Counted from the first letter of the stretch, positions 14,529-22,612 are shown. The stretch: 37,277 bases of DNA from Oscillochloris sp. ZM17-4 (GCF_019599295.1 NZ_JAIEWN010000053.1:1-37277), one strand, 5' to 3'. Notes: generated by a model from the sequence alone, not told the origin. Numbers and translations are program-made.

Positions 14529-15401
14529 CTACTTCTTTCCCTTGCCACCGGAGTTAGGCGCGTCCTTAGGCCCTTTTGTGGCGGAGTCAGGGGCTTTAGC
14601 TTCTCCAGGCTTCGCCTTGTCGGTCGCCTGGGCGACCGGTGCGGGATGCGTGGCCGATGCGGGCGGTGTAGCTGATGCGGCTGGCGTGGGTGGTGTGGCC
14701 GCTGTGACTGGCGCGGGCGCTGCAGTCGGTGTAGGAGATGTGGCCGCTGCAGTCGGTGTAGGAGGTGTGGCCGACGCATTATTGCCGTTGCCGTTGCCGT
14801 TGCCGTTGGCAACGGTCACGGTGATCCGGCGGGCAGGCCCAGCTGAATGATGGCTGCTCGTCGGCAGCATATTGCTGACAGTTCGCAGTATCTCGCCCCC
14901 AAAGCGGAAGATATCTTCAGTCTGAAACCGTGCCCAGTGGGTGTAGAGATTCCAGACATCGGTGCTGGTTGCGCGAACCTCTTTTGAGAACGCCTCAATC
15001 CCCTGTGGCGGGAGCATGCCGTGAATACTTGCGCGCAGCAGGTATGTCACTGGCTGAATGCCATCAGACGATCCGGACGGCCCCATCAGGCTCGGGCCGG
15101 CGCTCGCAGTGTCTGGCGTAGGGCGTGGGGCCGGGGGCGGCGGAGGAGTCATCCCGCCGGAGGGCGGGGCGAACCCGCCGGATGGCGGGGCATAGCTCTC
15201 CATATTTGAGGCCTTGAATGTCGGCTCGCTCGGCGATGACCACGTTGCCCGAGCGGTGCTCGACGGTGCGGAGGCGAAGCTTGGCGCGCCCGTCGAGCTC
15301 GACGCATTGCCAGATGTCTCGTCGTAGGTAAGGTTCAGAAATCGGCGGAGAAAACCCGGCATCCAGCTGTACGGGTTGTTGTCCTCATCATACTTGGCCA
15401 T
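14529..15401 (-). CDS. Pro/Ala/Ser-rich protein of the chlorosome locus, function unknown
   Basis: The 290-residue protein has a short ordered start (NPYSWMPGFLRRFLNLTYDE), a disordered Ser/Pro/Gly-rich stretch (about 30-105), one compact helical segment (about 113-175, containing YLLRASIHGMLPP and NLYTHWARFQTEDIFRFGG) and a long low-complexity tail of NG, TPPTP and AAA units ending in a Lys-rich GKGKK. The tail is coded by real DNA repeats: a 27-bp unit at 14719-14772 and a CCGTTG hexamer run at 14785-14808. AGAGG precedes the ATG. It sits inside the chlorosome operon and may be a chlorosome surface or assembly protein; I recognise no family. Confidence 0.75.
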   Translation of the reverse strand: MAKYDEDNNPYSWMPGFLRRFLNLTYDETSGNASSSTGAPSFASAPSSTARATWSSPSEPTFKASNMESYAPPSGGFAPPSGGMTPPPPPAPRPTPDTASAGPSLMGPSGSSDGIQPVTYLLRASIHGMLPPQGIEAFSKEVRATSTDVWNLYTHWARFQTEDIFRFGGEILRTVSNMLPTSSHHSAGPARRITVTVANGNGNGNGNNASATPPTPTAAATSPTPTAAPAPVTAATPPTPAASATPPASATHPAPVAQATDKAKPGEAKAPDSATKGPKDAPNSGGKGKK

Positions 15402-15450
15402 AGCACTACCTCTTTGTGTAAACGATGGCGTGTCACGCCGAACGATACAG

Positions 15451-16335
15451 CTAGCCTAGCGCGAGCATCCGCCGTCGCTGGCGGGTATGCGGCGCAAAGC
15501 AGAAATCGATTATTTGATCGAGATCATCATTCGGGTAGCGCCGATCAAGGGTGGAGATCGACTCTAGCACATAGGTGAACTGCTCGGGCGTGATCTCGTG
15601 TGAGCATTGTACGACCTGCTCAAGGATGTGACGCCGATAGCTCAGGCTATAGCGAAGCGTGACAGCGGCGATATGGTTGAGCATAGCGTCACGTAGATCG
15701 AGGTTATCGCTATAGCGCTTGAGCCAGCGACCCAGCCCAAAACGCTCACTTTTATCGAGGTAGAAATTCACCAGATCGGAGAGGCCAACGTCATTCGTCA
15801 GGGAGACGATCTCGCCCCATCGCTTTGTGAAGGATTGGCGGGAGAATGCGGAGAGCTCACAGAGCTGGTTGATCAAGTTGCTGGCCGTATAGTATGGCTC
15901 ACGCTCGAATGTGCGGCGCAGGCCCGCCTCGCGCTCAGCGAGCAGTGAGAGCGCCTCGCGGAGCACGCCATCGCTACTATCGTAGCCGCCGCTGCGCATG
16001 TGCATCTCATGTGCCAGCTCGTGGAGTGCGATCCCGACGCTGCCATCTTCGTCCCAGCGACCAAGGCTGACAACCGATCCGCTCGCTGGTGAGAAGCTCC
16101 CGCTATCGCTCCAGGGGCTCATGATAACACCGCCCTCAAGTGCCTCAAAGATCAGGCGCTGCTCAAGGATACCGGGGGCGAGATCGGTGCCCCACATTTG
16201 AGTCGCCAGACGGCGCACCTTACGGGCTATCTGCAAGGGGCGATAGGTGTACTCGCCGATCACCACCGACTGATCGCCGGCCCGCTCCATATCTATCGCC
16301 ATGCGCTGGCCGCCTGAGCGGAGATGCAGTTGCAT
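15451..16335 (-). CDS. Putative zinc metalloprotease (HExxH) of the chlorosome locus
   Basis: The 294-residue soluble protein has a zincin motif HELAHE (H105, E106, H109) followed by a second acidic helix (REALSLLAERE, E127/E134) that could give the third zinc ligand of a gluzincin. The rest is helical, with no signal peptide or membrane segment. I do not recognise the family beyond the motif. AGGGGG lies five bases before the ATG, and the gene starts two bases after the upstream hydrolase stop, so they are coupled. CsmA of Chloroflexus is made with a C-terminal extension that is later removed, and no protease is assigned to that step in the window. This protein is the obvious candidate, by inference only. 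Confidence 0.78.
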   Translation of the reverse strand: MQLHLRSGGQRMAIDMERAGDQSVVIGEYTYRPLQIARKVRRLATQMWGTDLAPGILEQRLIFEALEGGVIMSPWSDSGSFSPASGSVVSLGRWDEDGSVGIALHELAHEMHMRSGGYDSSDGVLREALSLLAEREAGLRRTFEREPYYTASNLINQLCELSAFSRQSFTKRWGEIVSLTNDVGLSDLVNFYLDKSERFGLGRWLKRYSDNLDLRDAMLNHIAAVTLRYSLSYRRHILEQVVQCSHEITPEQFTYVLESISTLDRRYPNDDLDQIIDFCFAPHTRQRRRMLALG

Positions 16336-16337
16336 GA

Positions 16338-17339
16338 TTACCCCCTTACACCGCGGAGAAAGAGGCGCAGGATCTGCGTCACTTGCTCGGGCAGTTCAAA
16401 TAGGATGAGGTGCCCACACTTGGGGACTTCCAGGTAGGTGCCCTGTTGGGCCACGCTCATGAGCTTACGCCCTCCAGATGGGCGCATAATCGGGTCGCCG
16501 GCACCGGAGACGAGCAGGGTTGGGTGTGGCACCCTGCGCATTTGATCTGGCACCGCGTCGAGCACCTCGCGGCGTGCCAGCTCGTGGGCCGATACGCGCA
16601 CCGCTTCAGGGTCGCAGCAGCGCAGGCTGAGTGCGCCGAGCTTGATGTCGCCGACGGGCGGTGTGTTCTGGGCTAGCACTAGGCGCGCATAGATAAATGG
16701 GAGCCACCACAGCCCGCGCCGTGTGATCGGCCGCAGCAGCCGATTGAAGACGGTGTCGAGCAGGGGCGGGATGAACACCGAGGCGACCCGGCTGTGGGAG
16801 ATCTGGCTAAAGTTAAAGAAGGTCAGCGAGCGCACCTGGTCGGGGTAAGTGGCCCCATAGTGGAGTGCGACGAACGCGCCGAGCGAGAAGGCGGCCACGT
16901 GGTGTGGCCTGAGGCCGAGCGCTATGCCGAGGGCGTGGAGATCGCTGCTGAAGCCCTCCACCGTGTAGCCGCGCGCGGGGTCACTGTCGGAGAACCCGTG
17001 GCCCTTCAGGTCGTAGCTGATCACTCGGTAGCCGGCGGCGGCCAGCGGCTCGACAATATGGTGCCACCAGAGAGCCGAGCAGTCCCAGCCGTGGATCAAC
17101 ACAAGCGGCTCGCCACCCCGAGGTCCAATATCCTGGTAGTGGTGGACGATCCCATTCAGCTCGATGAACTGCGCTTTGCTGAGCAGGGCTCGTTCGTGTT
17201 CAAGGCGTCGCCGCTCGCCCTGACTGAGCTTACCTGCCAGCTTCGTCACGATCTCGGCGCTATACTCCTGGTACTTCTGCGTGCTGCGTGTGGCGTGTAG
17301 CGTGTTGAGTTGAGGCATCTCCACGACCTGACCATTCAT
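16338..17339 (-). CDS. Alpha/beta-fold hydrolase of the chlorosome locus
   Basis: The 333-residue protein has a charged helical N-terminus of about 60 residues and then an alpha/beta hydrolase domain. The oxyanion motif is HGWD (about 83-86), the nucleophile S152 lies in AFSLGAF (the usual first Gly is Ala), the acid is D282 in GAGDPIM and the base H310 in KCGHLILFE. GGAGG lies six bases before the ATG. It lies two bases from the HExxH gene and 52 bases after the pseudo-ArsA gene, so it belongs to the same transcript. It is not closely related to the two lipase-like proteins further down. A pigment or wax ester substrate is possible; the sequence does not decide. Confidence 0.85.
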   Translation of the reverse strand: MNGQVVEMPQLNTLHATRSTQKYQEYSAEIVTKLAGKLSQGERRRLEHERALLSKAQFIELNGIVHHYQDIGPRGGEPLVLIHGWDCSALWWHHIVEPLAAAGYRVISYDLKGHGFSDSDPARGYTVEGFSSDLHALGIALGLRPHHVAAFSLGAFVALHYGATYPDQVRSLTFFNFSQISHSRVASVFIPPLLDTVFNRLLRPITRRGLWWLPFIYARLVLAQNTPPVGDIKLGALSLRCCDPEAVRVSAHELARREVLDAVPDQMRRVPHPTLLVSGAGDPIMRPSGGRKLMSVAQQGTYLEVPKCGHLILFELPEQVTQILRLFLRGVRG

Positions 17340-17391
17340 TGCCAACCTCCGTGAAGAGCTGCGCGAATCGCTCAACACTTCTAGCTCAGCA

Positions 17392-18492
17392 CTACTCAAC
17401 CCACAGCCGCAGTACCTCACCCTCGACGCGGGCGCGTAGGCGTCCGCCCTCGATCAGGCCAGGCAGCAGCAGATGGCGTCGCAGCTGCCCTATGCGCACC
17501 GCCACCTCCTCATTGGCCACGGCGATGTCGAGAGCCTTTGCGTCGAGGAAGGGGATAGACAGGCGCACCTCACGCTCGGCACCGTGGGGGTGTGGCGCGG
17601 GCGTGCCGATATCGCCGTCGCGGTAGAACGCGGCACCACGGAGCGCCCATGTGTCGCGGTCGGTCGGGGAGGTTGGCAGCGGACTGATATGCAATGTGGG
17701 GCGCGCCGGGCCGCCCTCGGGGCCGAAGGTATGGCGCGTCTCGAGGCTCACGTCTGCCGGCTCAGCGGGCACGATGATCTCGTCCACGGCGATGCCGTAG
17801 AGACCCAGGGCGACCAAGTTGTCTCGCACTGGGGGCAGGTGCAGCTCCTCGGGGCTCATCACCAGCCGCACCCGCGCCCCGGTCGATGCATCGAACCTGT
17901 TGCGATACTCCTCAAACTCGACGCGCAGATCCTGGAGCGGTGCGGTTGTGCTGGAAGGGATGATCGCTCCAGGGACGATCGCTGCGTCCTGCGACGTACG
18001 CGATCGTCCGGGGCCGCGGTCGAGCCCAAAGACCAGCCGGAGCAGCCAGCGCATGGTGTCGGACAGGGCCAACCCGCGGATGAGGTCGTCGGGAGCGGGG
18101 CCATCGATAATAAGCAGGTCGAAGCGACCGGTCTGTCGAGCACGTTCGGCCACCATCAAGGTGCTGATCGCATCCATGCCAGGAAAGCTCGGCAGCTCAT
18201 CGCTGGTAATGTCGCGCAGGCGTGCGGCCAGCCCGCTGCGCAGTGTCGGTCGCAGGAGATCCCAGCGTGAGCCGAGCTCATCGAGCGGGCCGATCTCGAG
18301 CGCGGCCAAGTTCGGCTCTAGCTCAAGGGGGCGGGGGCCAAGGTTCTGACCGAGCAGCGCCCCGATCAGATGACTGGGGCCGAACGATGCGAGCAGGACG
18401 CGCTGACCTCGCCGCGCAGCATGGCATGCGGTGGCTAGCGCGGCGGCGCTACGCTGGAGCATCGTGTGGCCGGAGAATATCAGCAATCGCAT
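17392..18492 (-). CDS. Degenerate ArsA/Get3-family protein (probable pseudo-ATPase)
   Basis: The 366-residue protein keeps the overall ArsA layout of its two neighbours: an N-terminal P-loop-type domain, RVRLVMSPEELHL matching RLVLNPEKLPL, and a C-terminal alpha-crystallin-like domain with LSIPFLDAKALDIA. All nucleotide motifs are lost. The Walker A position reads SGHTMLQRS instead of SGKGGTGKTT, SFGPSHL replaces the switch I SSDPAHSL, and IDGPAPDDLIR replaces the switch II DTAPTGNTLR. The frame is intact over its full length, so this is not a decayed gene. It follows a canonical ArsA gene across a hairpin and may form a heteromer with an active ArsA. The start at 18492 is set by alignment of the first beta strand; no ribosome site is seen. 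Confidence 0.82.
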   Translation of the reverse strand: MRLLIFSGHTMLQRSAAALATACHAARRGQRVLLASFGPSHLIGALLGQNLGPRPLELEPNLAALEIGPLDELGSRWDLLRPTLRSGLAARLRDITSDELPSFPGMDAISTLMVAERARQTGRFDLLIIDGPAPDDLIRGLALSDTMRWLLRLVFGLDRGPGRSRTSQDAAIVPGAIIPSSTTAPLQDLRVEFEEYRNRFDASTGARVRLVMSPEELHLPPVRDNLVALGLYGIAVDEIIVPAEPADVSLETRHTFGPEGGPARPTLHISPLPTSPTDRDTWALRGAAFYRDGDIGTPAPHPHGAEREVRLSIPFLDAKALDIAVANEEVAVRIGQLRRHLLLPGLIEGGRLRARVEGEVLRLWVE

Positions 18493-18509
18493 GGTGAGTG
18501 TTGAGGGTT

Positions 18510-18563
18510 GAGGGTTGCGTGCTGCGCGTTGAGCGATCAATGCTCGCGCAGCACGCAACCCTC
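18510..18563 (-). repeat. Inverted repeat built of short tandem repeats between the two ArsA genes
   Basis: A perfect 19-bp stem (18510-18528 with 18545-18563) has a 16-base loop. The left side is preceded by further copies of TTGAGGG. It begins four bases after the stop of the active ArsA gene and ends 18 bases before the pseudo-ArsA start, so it may reduce expression of the latter. It belongs to the same kind of repeat-built hairpin as 37173-37238 and 9835-9893. Confidence 0.7.
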
Positions 18564-18566
18564 GTT

Positions 18567-19814
18567 TCAGGCTGCTTCGACGCGCATATTATCGGCGGGC
18601 TCGGGCGCACGCTCAGATCTCCGCTTCCCGCCGGGGGCCTCGAAGAACTCTAGTCGGAGCACGCCATCCTCATAGCGGTGATTGCCGAGCGTACACTCAT
18701 AGAGGATTCGTGGGAGGGCGATAGTGCGCTGGAGACGGCCAACCGTGACTGTCAGGTCGGTGCCGTCGCGCGCAAGATCCACCGGGTCATCATCATCAAT
18801 GAATGGCAGGCGCAGGCAGAGGTCAAACAAGCCTGGCTCCCCCTCATCATTCCACTGGTCGAGCCAGATCGGCCGCTCGTCAAACAGCATCGCGCCGGGA
18901 TCCGTATCGCCGAAGGTCGCATGGGCAATCGCATCAAGGGCGGCGATCCCGATCGGCTCGCCCTCCTGGAGCACCGTGCGGAAGATCGGCGTCGGCGCAA
19001 AGCTGCCGTCGATCTCGTGGAGGTAGCCTTGCTGTAGTTTGACCCAGTAGTCGAAGTAGGGTCCAAGGTCGGCGCGTCGTGGCAGGATCTTATTCACCAT
19101 CACCGCGTCGAGCATCAGGCCGTAGAGGTTGATGAAGGTGTAGGCGCGGCGCGTCTCCATGAGCGGCAGCTTCTCAGGGTTGAGCACAAGCCGGAGGCTC
19201 ACCTCGGGGCTGAGCAAGAAGTTTGCCAGCTGTTCCATGCGCTCCAGGAGCGTGCCGACCTCATCGAAGAAGCGATCTTCGGGAAGATCGCGGCGGAAGG
19301 GGCGGGCGACATTGGCCAACCCGCGGTAGACGCGAAAAAACTTCTTGCCCGCATCGCCGCCGATGATCAGCTCGGGGTAGGCGAGGAGGCGGAGCGTATT
19401 GCCGGTGGGCGCGGTATCGAGGACGATCGCGTCCCAGCGACCGCTTTGGGCCTCAGCCATCACCCGCTGGAGGGCGAGGATCTCATCAAGCCCTGGCTGA
19501 TTCGCCAGTTCAGCGGCGGTCGATCGCTCAACGCCACGGTTGGAGTAGGTCGAGGTGACGAACTGCTGGAATCCGCTCAGATTCTGACGCCACTCGTAGA
19601 TAGTATCGACCTCAAGGCCGTAGAGACATGGGGCGATAGGCGTGGGACGATCGCGGCTGATCTCCGTCCCGAGGGCATCGGCCAGAGAGTGGGCGGGGTC
19701 GCTAGAGAGCACGAGCGTCCGCCGCCCCATGCTGGCGAGCATAGTAGCTGTAGCGGCCGAGATCGTGGTCTTGCCTGTGCCGCCCTTACCTGAGTAGATA
19801 ATGACTCGCGTCAT
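18567..19814 (-). CDS. ArsA/Get3-family ATPase with C-terminal HSP20-like domain (second copy)
   Basis: The 415-residue cytoplasmic ATPase has the deviant Walker A SGKGGTGKTT at residues 8-17 (signature Lys in GKGG), switch I SSDPAHSLADAL, and switch II in LDTAPTGNTLRLL. The conserved LRLVLNPEKL and VNKILPRR strands follow, and then a C-terminal ArsA-type alpha-crystallin/HSP20-like domain (about 325-395). Bacterial single-domain ArsA proteins of this type resemble Get3, which shields hydrophobic membrane segments. No arsB, arsR or arsD lies nearby, so an arsenic role is unlikely. AAGG lies just before the ATG. It is the middle of three ArsA homologues in the operon. Confidence 0.92.
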   Translation of the reverse strand: MTRVIIYSGKGGTGKTTISAATATMLASMGRRTLVLSSDPAHSLADALGTEISRDRPTPIAPCLYGLEVDTIYEWRQNLSGFQQFVTSTYSNRGVERSTAAELANQPGLDEILALQRVMAEAQSGRWDAIVLDTAPTGNTLRLLAYPELIIGGDAGKKFFRVYRGLANVARPFRRDLPEDRFFDEVGTLLERMEQLANFLLSPEVSLRLVLNPEKLPLMETRRAYTFINLYGLMLDAVMVNKILPRRADLGPYFDYWVKLQQGYLHEIDGSFAPTPIFRTVLQEGEPIGIAALDAIAHATFGDTDPGAMLFDERPIWLDQWNDEGEPGLFDLCLRLPFIDDDDPVDLARDGTDLTVTVGRLQRTIALPRILYECTLGNHRYEDGVLRLEFFEAPGGKRRSERAPEPADNMRVEAA

Positions 19815-19840
19815 GGTGCCTTTCGGGTGCTCGCGCCCTC

Positions 19841-19882
19841 ACCCCCCGCCACCGACCCGCACGCGGATCGGCGGCAGGGGGT
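19841..19882 (-). terminator. Hairpin between the PH-like protein gene and the second ArsA gene
   Basis: An 18-bp stem (19841-19858 with 19865-19882) has three positions that are mismatched in DNA but can form G-U pairs in RNA, with a six-base loop. It lies seven bases after the stop at 19889. It has no T-run and probably acts as a partial terminator or an RNA-end protector inside the operon. Confidence 0.45.
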
Positions 19883-19888
19883 GCCGCA

Positions 19889-21364
19889 TTACTCTTCCTC
19901 GTCGACGCCTGCCGGCACGGCCCGTGGTGCGGGCTCTTGTCCATTTGGGGTGATCGCAAGTCGGCGTACGGGCACCCGGGATGCCGCAGATCGACGCACA
20001 GCGGGTGCCTCGGGCGCAGCGGCCTCGGGCGCAGCGGCCTCGGGCACAGCGGATGCCTCGGGCGCAGCGGCCTCGGGTGCCGGCACATCCGCCGGCGGCA
20101 CCACGCGGCGCACATTGATGCTACGACGCACTGGGCCAGTCGCTTCTGGCGCGACGGGCTGCGAGCCAGGGGTGGAGACTGGCTCCACCCCTGTAGACTG
20201 AGAGGAGGGCGTGAGTCGGGCGGTGGCCCGTACCTGAACGCGGCGGCGACTCGCTGCCTGGGCCTGGGCCTGGGCCTGGGCCTCTTCACTCTCTAGGGGC
20301 TCAGTGAAGCGCACGGCAGCGCGCACGATTGGGCCCACTGAGGCGAGGGGGCCATTCTCTGCCTCCTGCTGGGCTGCGGCCTGATAGATGCCGCGCATCG
20401 CATTGCGGCGCACCAGAGGGTTTTGCATCCCACTCATCAGATCACCGGCCCCGTTCATCATCTCTCCGGCGCGTCGCGCGCCTCTGACGAGGCGACGTGG
20501 CGCTTCGAGAACCAGCCGGAGCGAGCGGCTTACCTCATACATGCTCGGCTGCTCGGGCATCATCGGGGTGGAGCCAGCAGCCATTGAGGACATTGGGCCA
20601 GCCATTGGCAGCGCGGGCGTACCGTCACCGGCGGGCTGACCGCTGCGGCGGCTCTCGTAGTCGGCGATCAGGTTGCCGGTGCTGGGCATCCCCGCATTAT
20701 CCGCCTCGTTGGATTTGCGTTGCCACCAGCGTCGCCGGGGCTGATCCACGGGGTTGGGCGCTGGTGGAGGTGGCGGGGGCGGTGCCGCTGGCTCAGGCAT
20801 CATCGCGGCAAAGAAGGGCGAGAGGGCCGCGCGCTCGGGCGCAGGGAACTGCTCGGCGAACGCCTTCACGAGGGCCTCACCGGTCACGCCAGCGATGACC
20901 TGGTCGCCAGTCCAAGCGATCATGCTCGAAAGAGGGCCTACGTCATCAGCGGGCATATAGTCGAGGGTGTTGATAACGACCCGCTCGCCGCTGCCCGGAT
21001 CCTCCAGCGTACCCTTGAACGCAATGCGTCGGGTGCGCGGGGCGACGGCGGCCAGACGGAAGGCGAAGGTCACGCGTCCGTGCCAGGGATCCCAGGAGTC
21101 GGCCTTCGCCACATCGACATCCTGCCAGAGGAAGCTATCGACTGTGTCGTTGAAGAAGCCGCGCGCCCACATGACCAGCCGCTGGTCGGTGAGGGCGACA
21201 AAATCGCAGATAGCGACCCCCCCGATACGTCGGCGACTCTCGTCTAGCAGCACGCCATCGAAGAGCGCCAGCAGGGGCTCGTCCTCTTCGAGGATGCCAC
21301 GTTTGCGCAATTCATCTGCGCTAGCCAGATTAACATTGATGCCGAGGTATGGGTTCGTGCTCAT
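19889..21364 (-). CDS. PH-like-domain protein with long disordered tail (chlorosome locus, copy 2)
   Basis: The 491-residue protein has an N-terminal beta-rich domain of about 150 residues resembling bacterial PH/GRAM-like domains: ELRKRGILEEDEPLLALFDG, then ALTDQRLVMWARG and DPWHGRVTFAF. It is clearly paralogous to the protein encoded just upstream. A Pro run, a basic patch (RRRWWQRK) and a helical segment follow (about 295-385, SLRLVLEAPRRLVRGARRAGE and NPLVRRNAMRGIYQ). The tail is Ala/Pro/Glu-rich with QAQAQAQA and PEAAAPEA repeats. A disordered tail, a lipid-type PH fold and the position beside csmA make a chlorosome envelope protein likely, perhaps one of the less-studied CsmO/CsmP/CsmY class; I cannot say which. 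AGGAGG lies ten bases before the ATG. Confidence 0.78.
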   Translation of the reverse strand: MSTNPYLGINVNLASADELRKRGILEEDEPLLALFDGVLLDESRRRIGGVAICDFVALTDQRLVMWARGFFNDTVDSFLWQDVDVAKADSWDPWHGRVTFAFRLAAVAPRTRRIAFKGTLEDPGSGERVVINTLDYMPADDVGPLSSMIAWTGDQVIAGVTGEALVKAFAEQFPAPERAALSPFFAAMMPEPAAPPPPPPPAPNPVDQPRRRWWQRKSNEADNAGMPSTGNLIADYESRRSGQPAGDGTPALPMAGPMSSMAAGSTPMMPEQPSMYEVSRSLRLVLEAPRRLVRGARRAGEMMNGAGDLMSGMQNPLVRRNAMRGIYQAAAQQEAENGPLASVGPIVRAAVRFTEPLESEEAQAQAQAQAASRRRVQVRATARLTPSSQSTGVEPVSTPGSQPVAPEATGPVRRSINVRRVVPPADVPAPEAAAPEASAVPEAAAPEAAAPEAPAVRRSAASRVPVRRLAITPNGQEPAPRAVPAGVDEEE

Positions 21365-21436
21365 TAATCTACTACCTCCTAGGGCTGCTGCCGGGGGCTG
21401 GCTGGCGGCATAGGCCGTATCCACAGACCCATCGCG

Positions 21437-22597
21437 CTATCTGCCATCGTCAACATCGGCGTCGCCGGAGCCGCTGATGGGGATGGGGGCACGGGGAAAT
21501 GGTCGGGGGTTCGCGCTTGCTGGCCCTCGGCGACGCAGCGGGATCTCACGGCGGTCAGGGGCCATCTGTGGGGCGGCCTTCGGCGCGGTGGCGGCGGCCT
21601 TCGGCACAGTGGCGGCGGCCTTCGGCGCGGCGGCGGCCATTGGCGCGGCGGCGACGGAGTCCTCACGGCGGCGCAGTGGGATCTCGTGATAGGTGCCGGC
21701 CACCGGTGCCGGCATCTCCTCGGGCTGCGCGGTGGCGGCGGCGACCGGGCTCTCGGGAGCGCTGGGGGTGCCACGCCCGCCCTGTCGGTTGATAAACGCC
21801 ATCGCCATCTGCTGGGCGGCGGGGTTGCTCGTCACCGTCTGCACGAGGTCGTTCACCGCGCGGACCGTATCGGTGAGCTCACGCAGGCTGGTGTTATTCA
21901 GGTCGAAGGGTAGTTCGGCCTCGCGCAGCGAGCGGCGCAGCGCATCCCATGCGGAGCGGGCCAGTCGGCCGGCGGCGTAGATCTTCTCAGGTGGCAGCGA
22001 CGCTGCGTCTTGGGCGAAGCCCGGGGCGGGTGTCAGCGGCGGCTGCACGGGTGCTCCGGGCCAGCGATAGGGCGTCTCTCCGGGGCGCGTTCCATCGACA
22101 TGCCCATAGATCTGCTCACCGAGCACCGAGAGAATCTCGGGCCCAGCCTCGCGTGCGCTCACTCCGGCAGCGATGAGCTCTCGGGCAGCACCAGCGGCGC
22201 TGCGGATGAGGGTCAGCGCGGCCTGAAGACTCGCGAGGGGCAGCAAGGTCAGCGTGAAGCTCTGCTCATCATCTTCGTCATCGGATGCGAGGAATGTGAG
22301 TGCGATCTGGGCGTGAAGCGGATCGAGCCCGGTGCCCTGCGCTGATTCGAGCTCTGCGAGCGGGAACGCGTAGCAGGTGTGGCCGCCGTAGTCGCGCGCC
22401 CAGAGCATGATGCGCAGCGTTGTTACGAGGCAGTAGTCATGGAGCGTAGGTCCGCTCAAGCGATGTCCGGCTGAGTCGAGCAGCACGCCGTCGAGCGCGA
22501 CGAGCACCTGCTCATCACGCTCCAGCAATCCCAGGGTCTCAAGCTCTTCGAGGTGGGCTGGGACAACCGTATGGCTATAGTAGAGCAGGTTGATCAT
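21437..22597 (-). CDS. PH-like-domain protein with repeat tail (chlorosome locus, copy 1)
   Basis: The 386-residue paralogue of the following gene shares the N-terminal PH-like domain: ELETLGLLERDEQVLVALDG, then LRIMLWARDYGG and DPLHAQIALTF. A helical middle (about 205-275) contains YAAGRLARSAWDALRRSLRE and PAAQQMAMAFINRQGG. The tail has EIPLRRR twice and a seven-residue KAAAT(V/A)P unit coded by 21-bp DNA repeats near 21570-21645. It lies directly after csmA and may be a chlorosome structural or baseplate-anchoring protein. No ribosome site is visible before the ATG at 22597, and the upstream sequence can fold with the csmA 3' end, so translation may be kept low relative to csmA. Confidence 0.76.
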   Translation of the reverse strand: MINLLYYSHTVVPAHLEELETLGLLERDEQVLVALDGVLLDSAGHRLSGPTLHDYCLVTTLRIMLWARDYGGHTCYAFPLAELESAQGTGLDPLHAQIALTFLASDDEDDEQSFTLTLLPLASLQAALTLIRSAAGAARELIAAGVSAREAGPEILSVLGEQIYGHVDGTRPGETPYRWPGAPVQPPLTPAPGFAQDAASLPPEKIYAAGRLARSAWDALRRSLREAELPFDLNNTSLRELTDTVRAVNDLVQTVTSNPAAQQMAMAFINRQGGRGTPSAPESPVAAATAQPEEMPAPVAGTYHEIPLRRREDSVAAAPMAAAAPKAAATVPKAAATAPKAAPQMAPDRREIPLRRRGPASANPRPFPRAPIPISGSGDADVDDGR

Positions 22598-22612
22598 GAG
22601 GGTACTAGGGTA

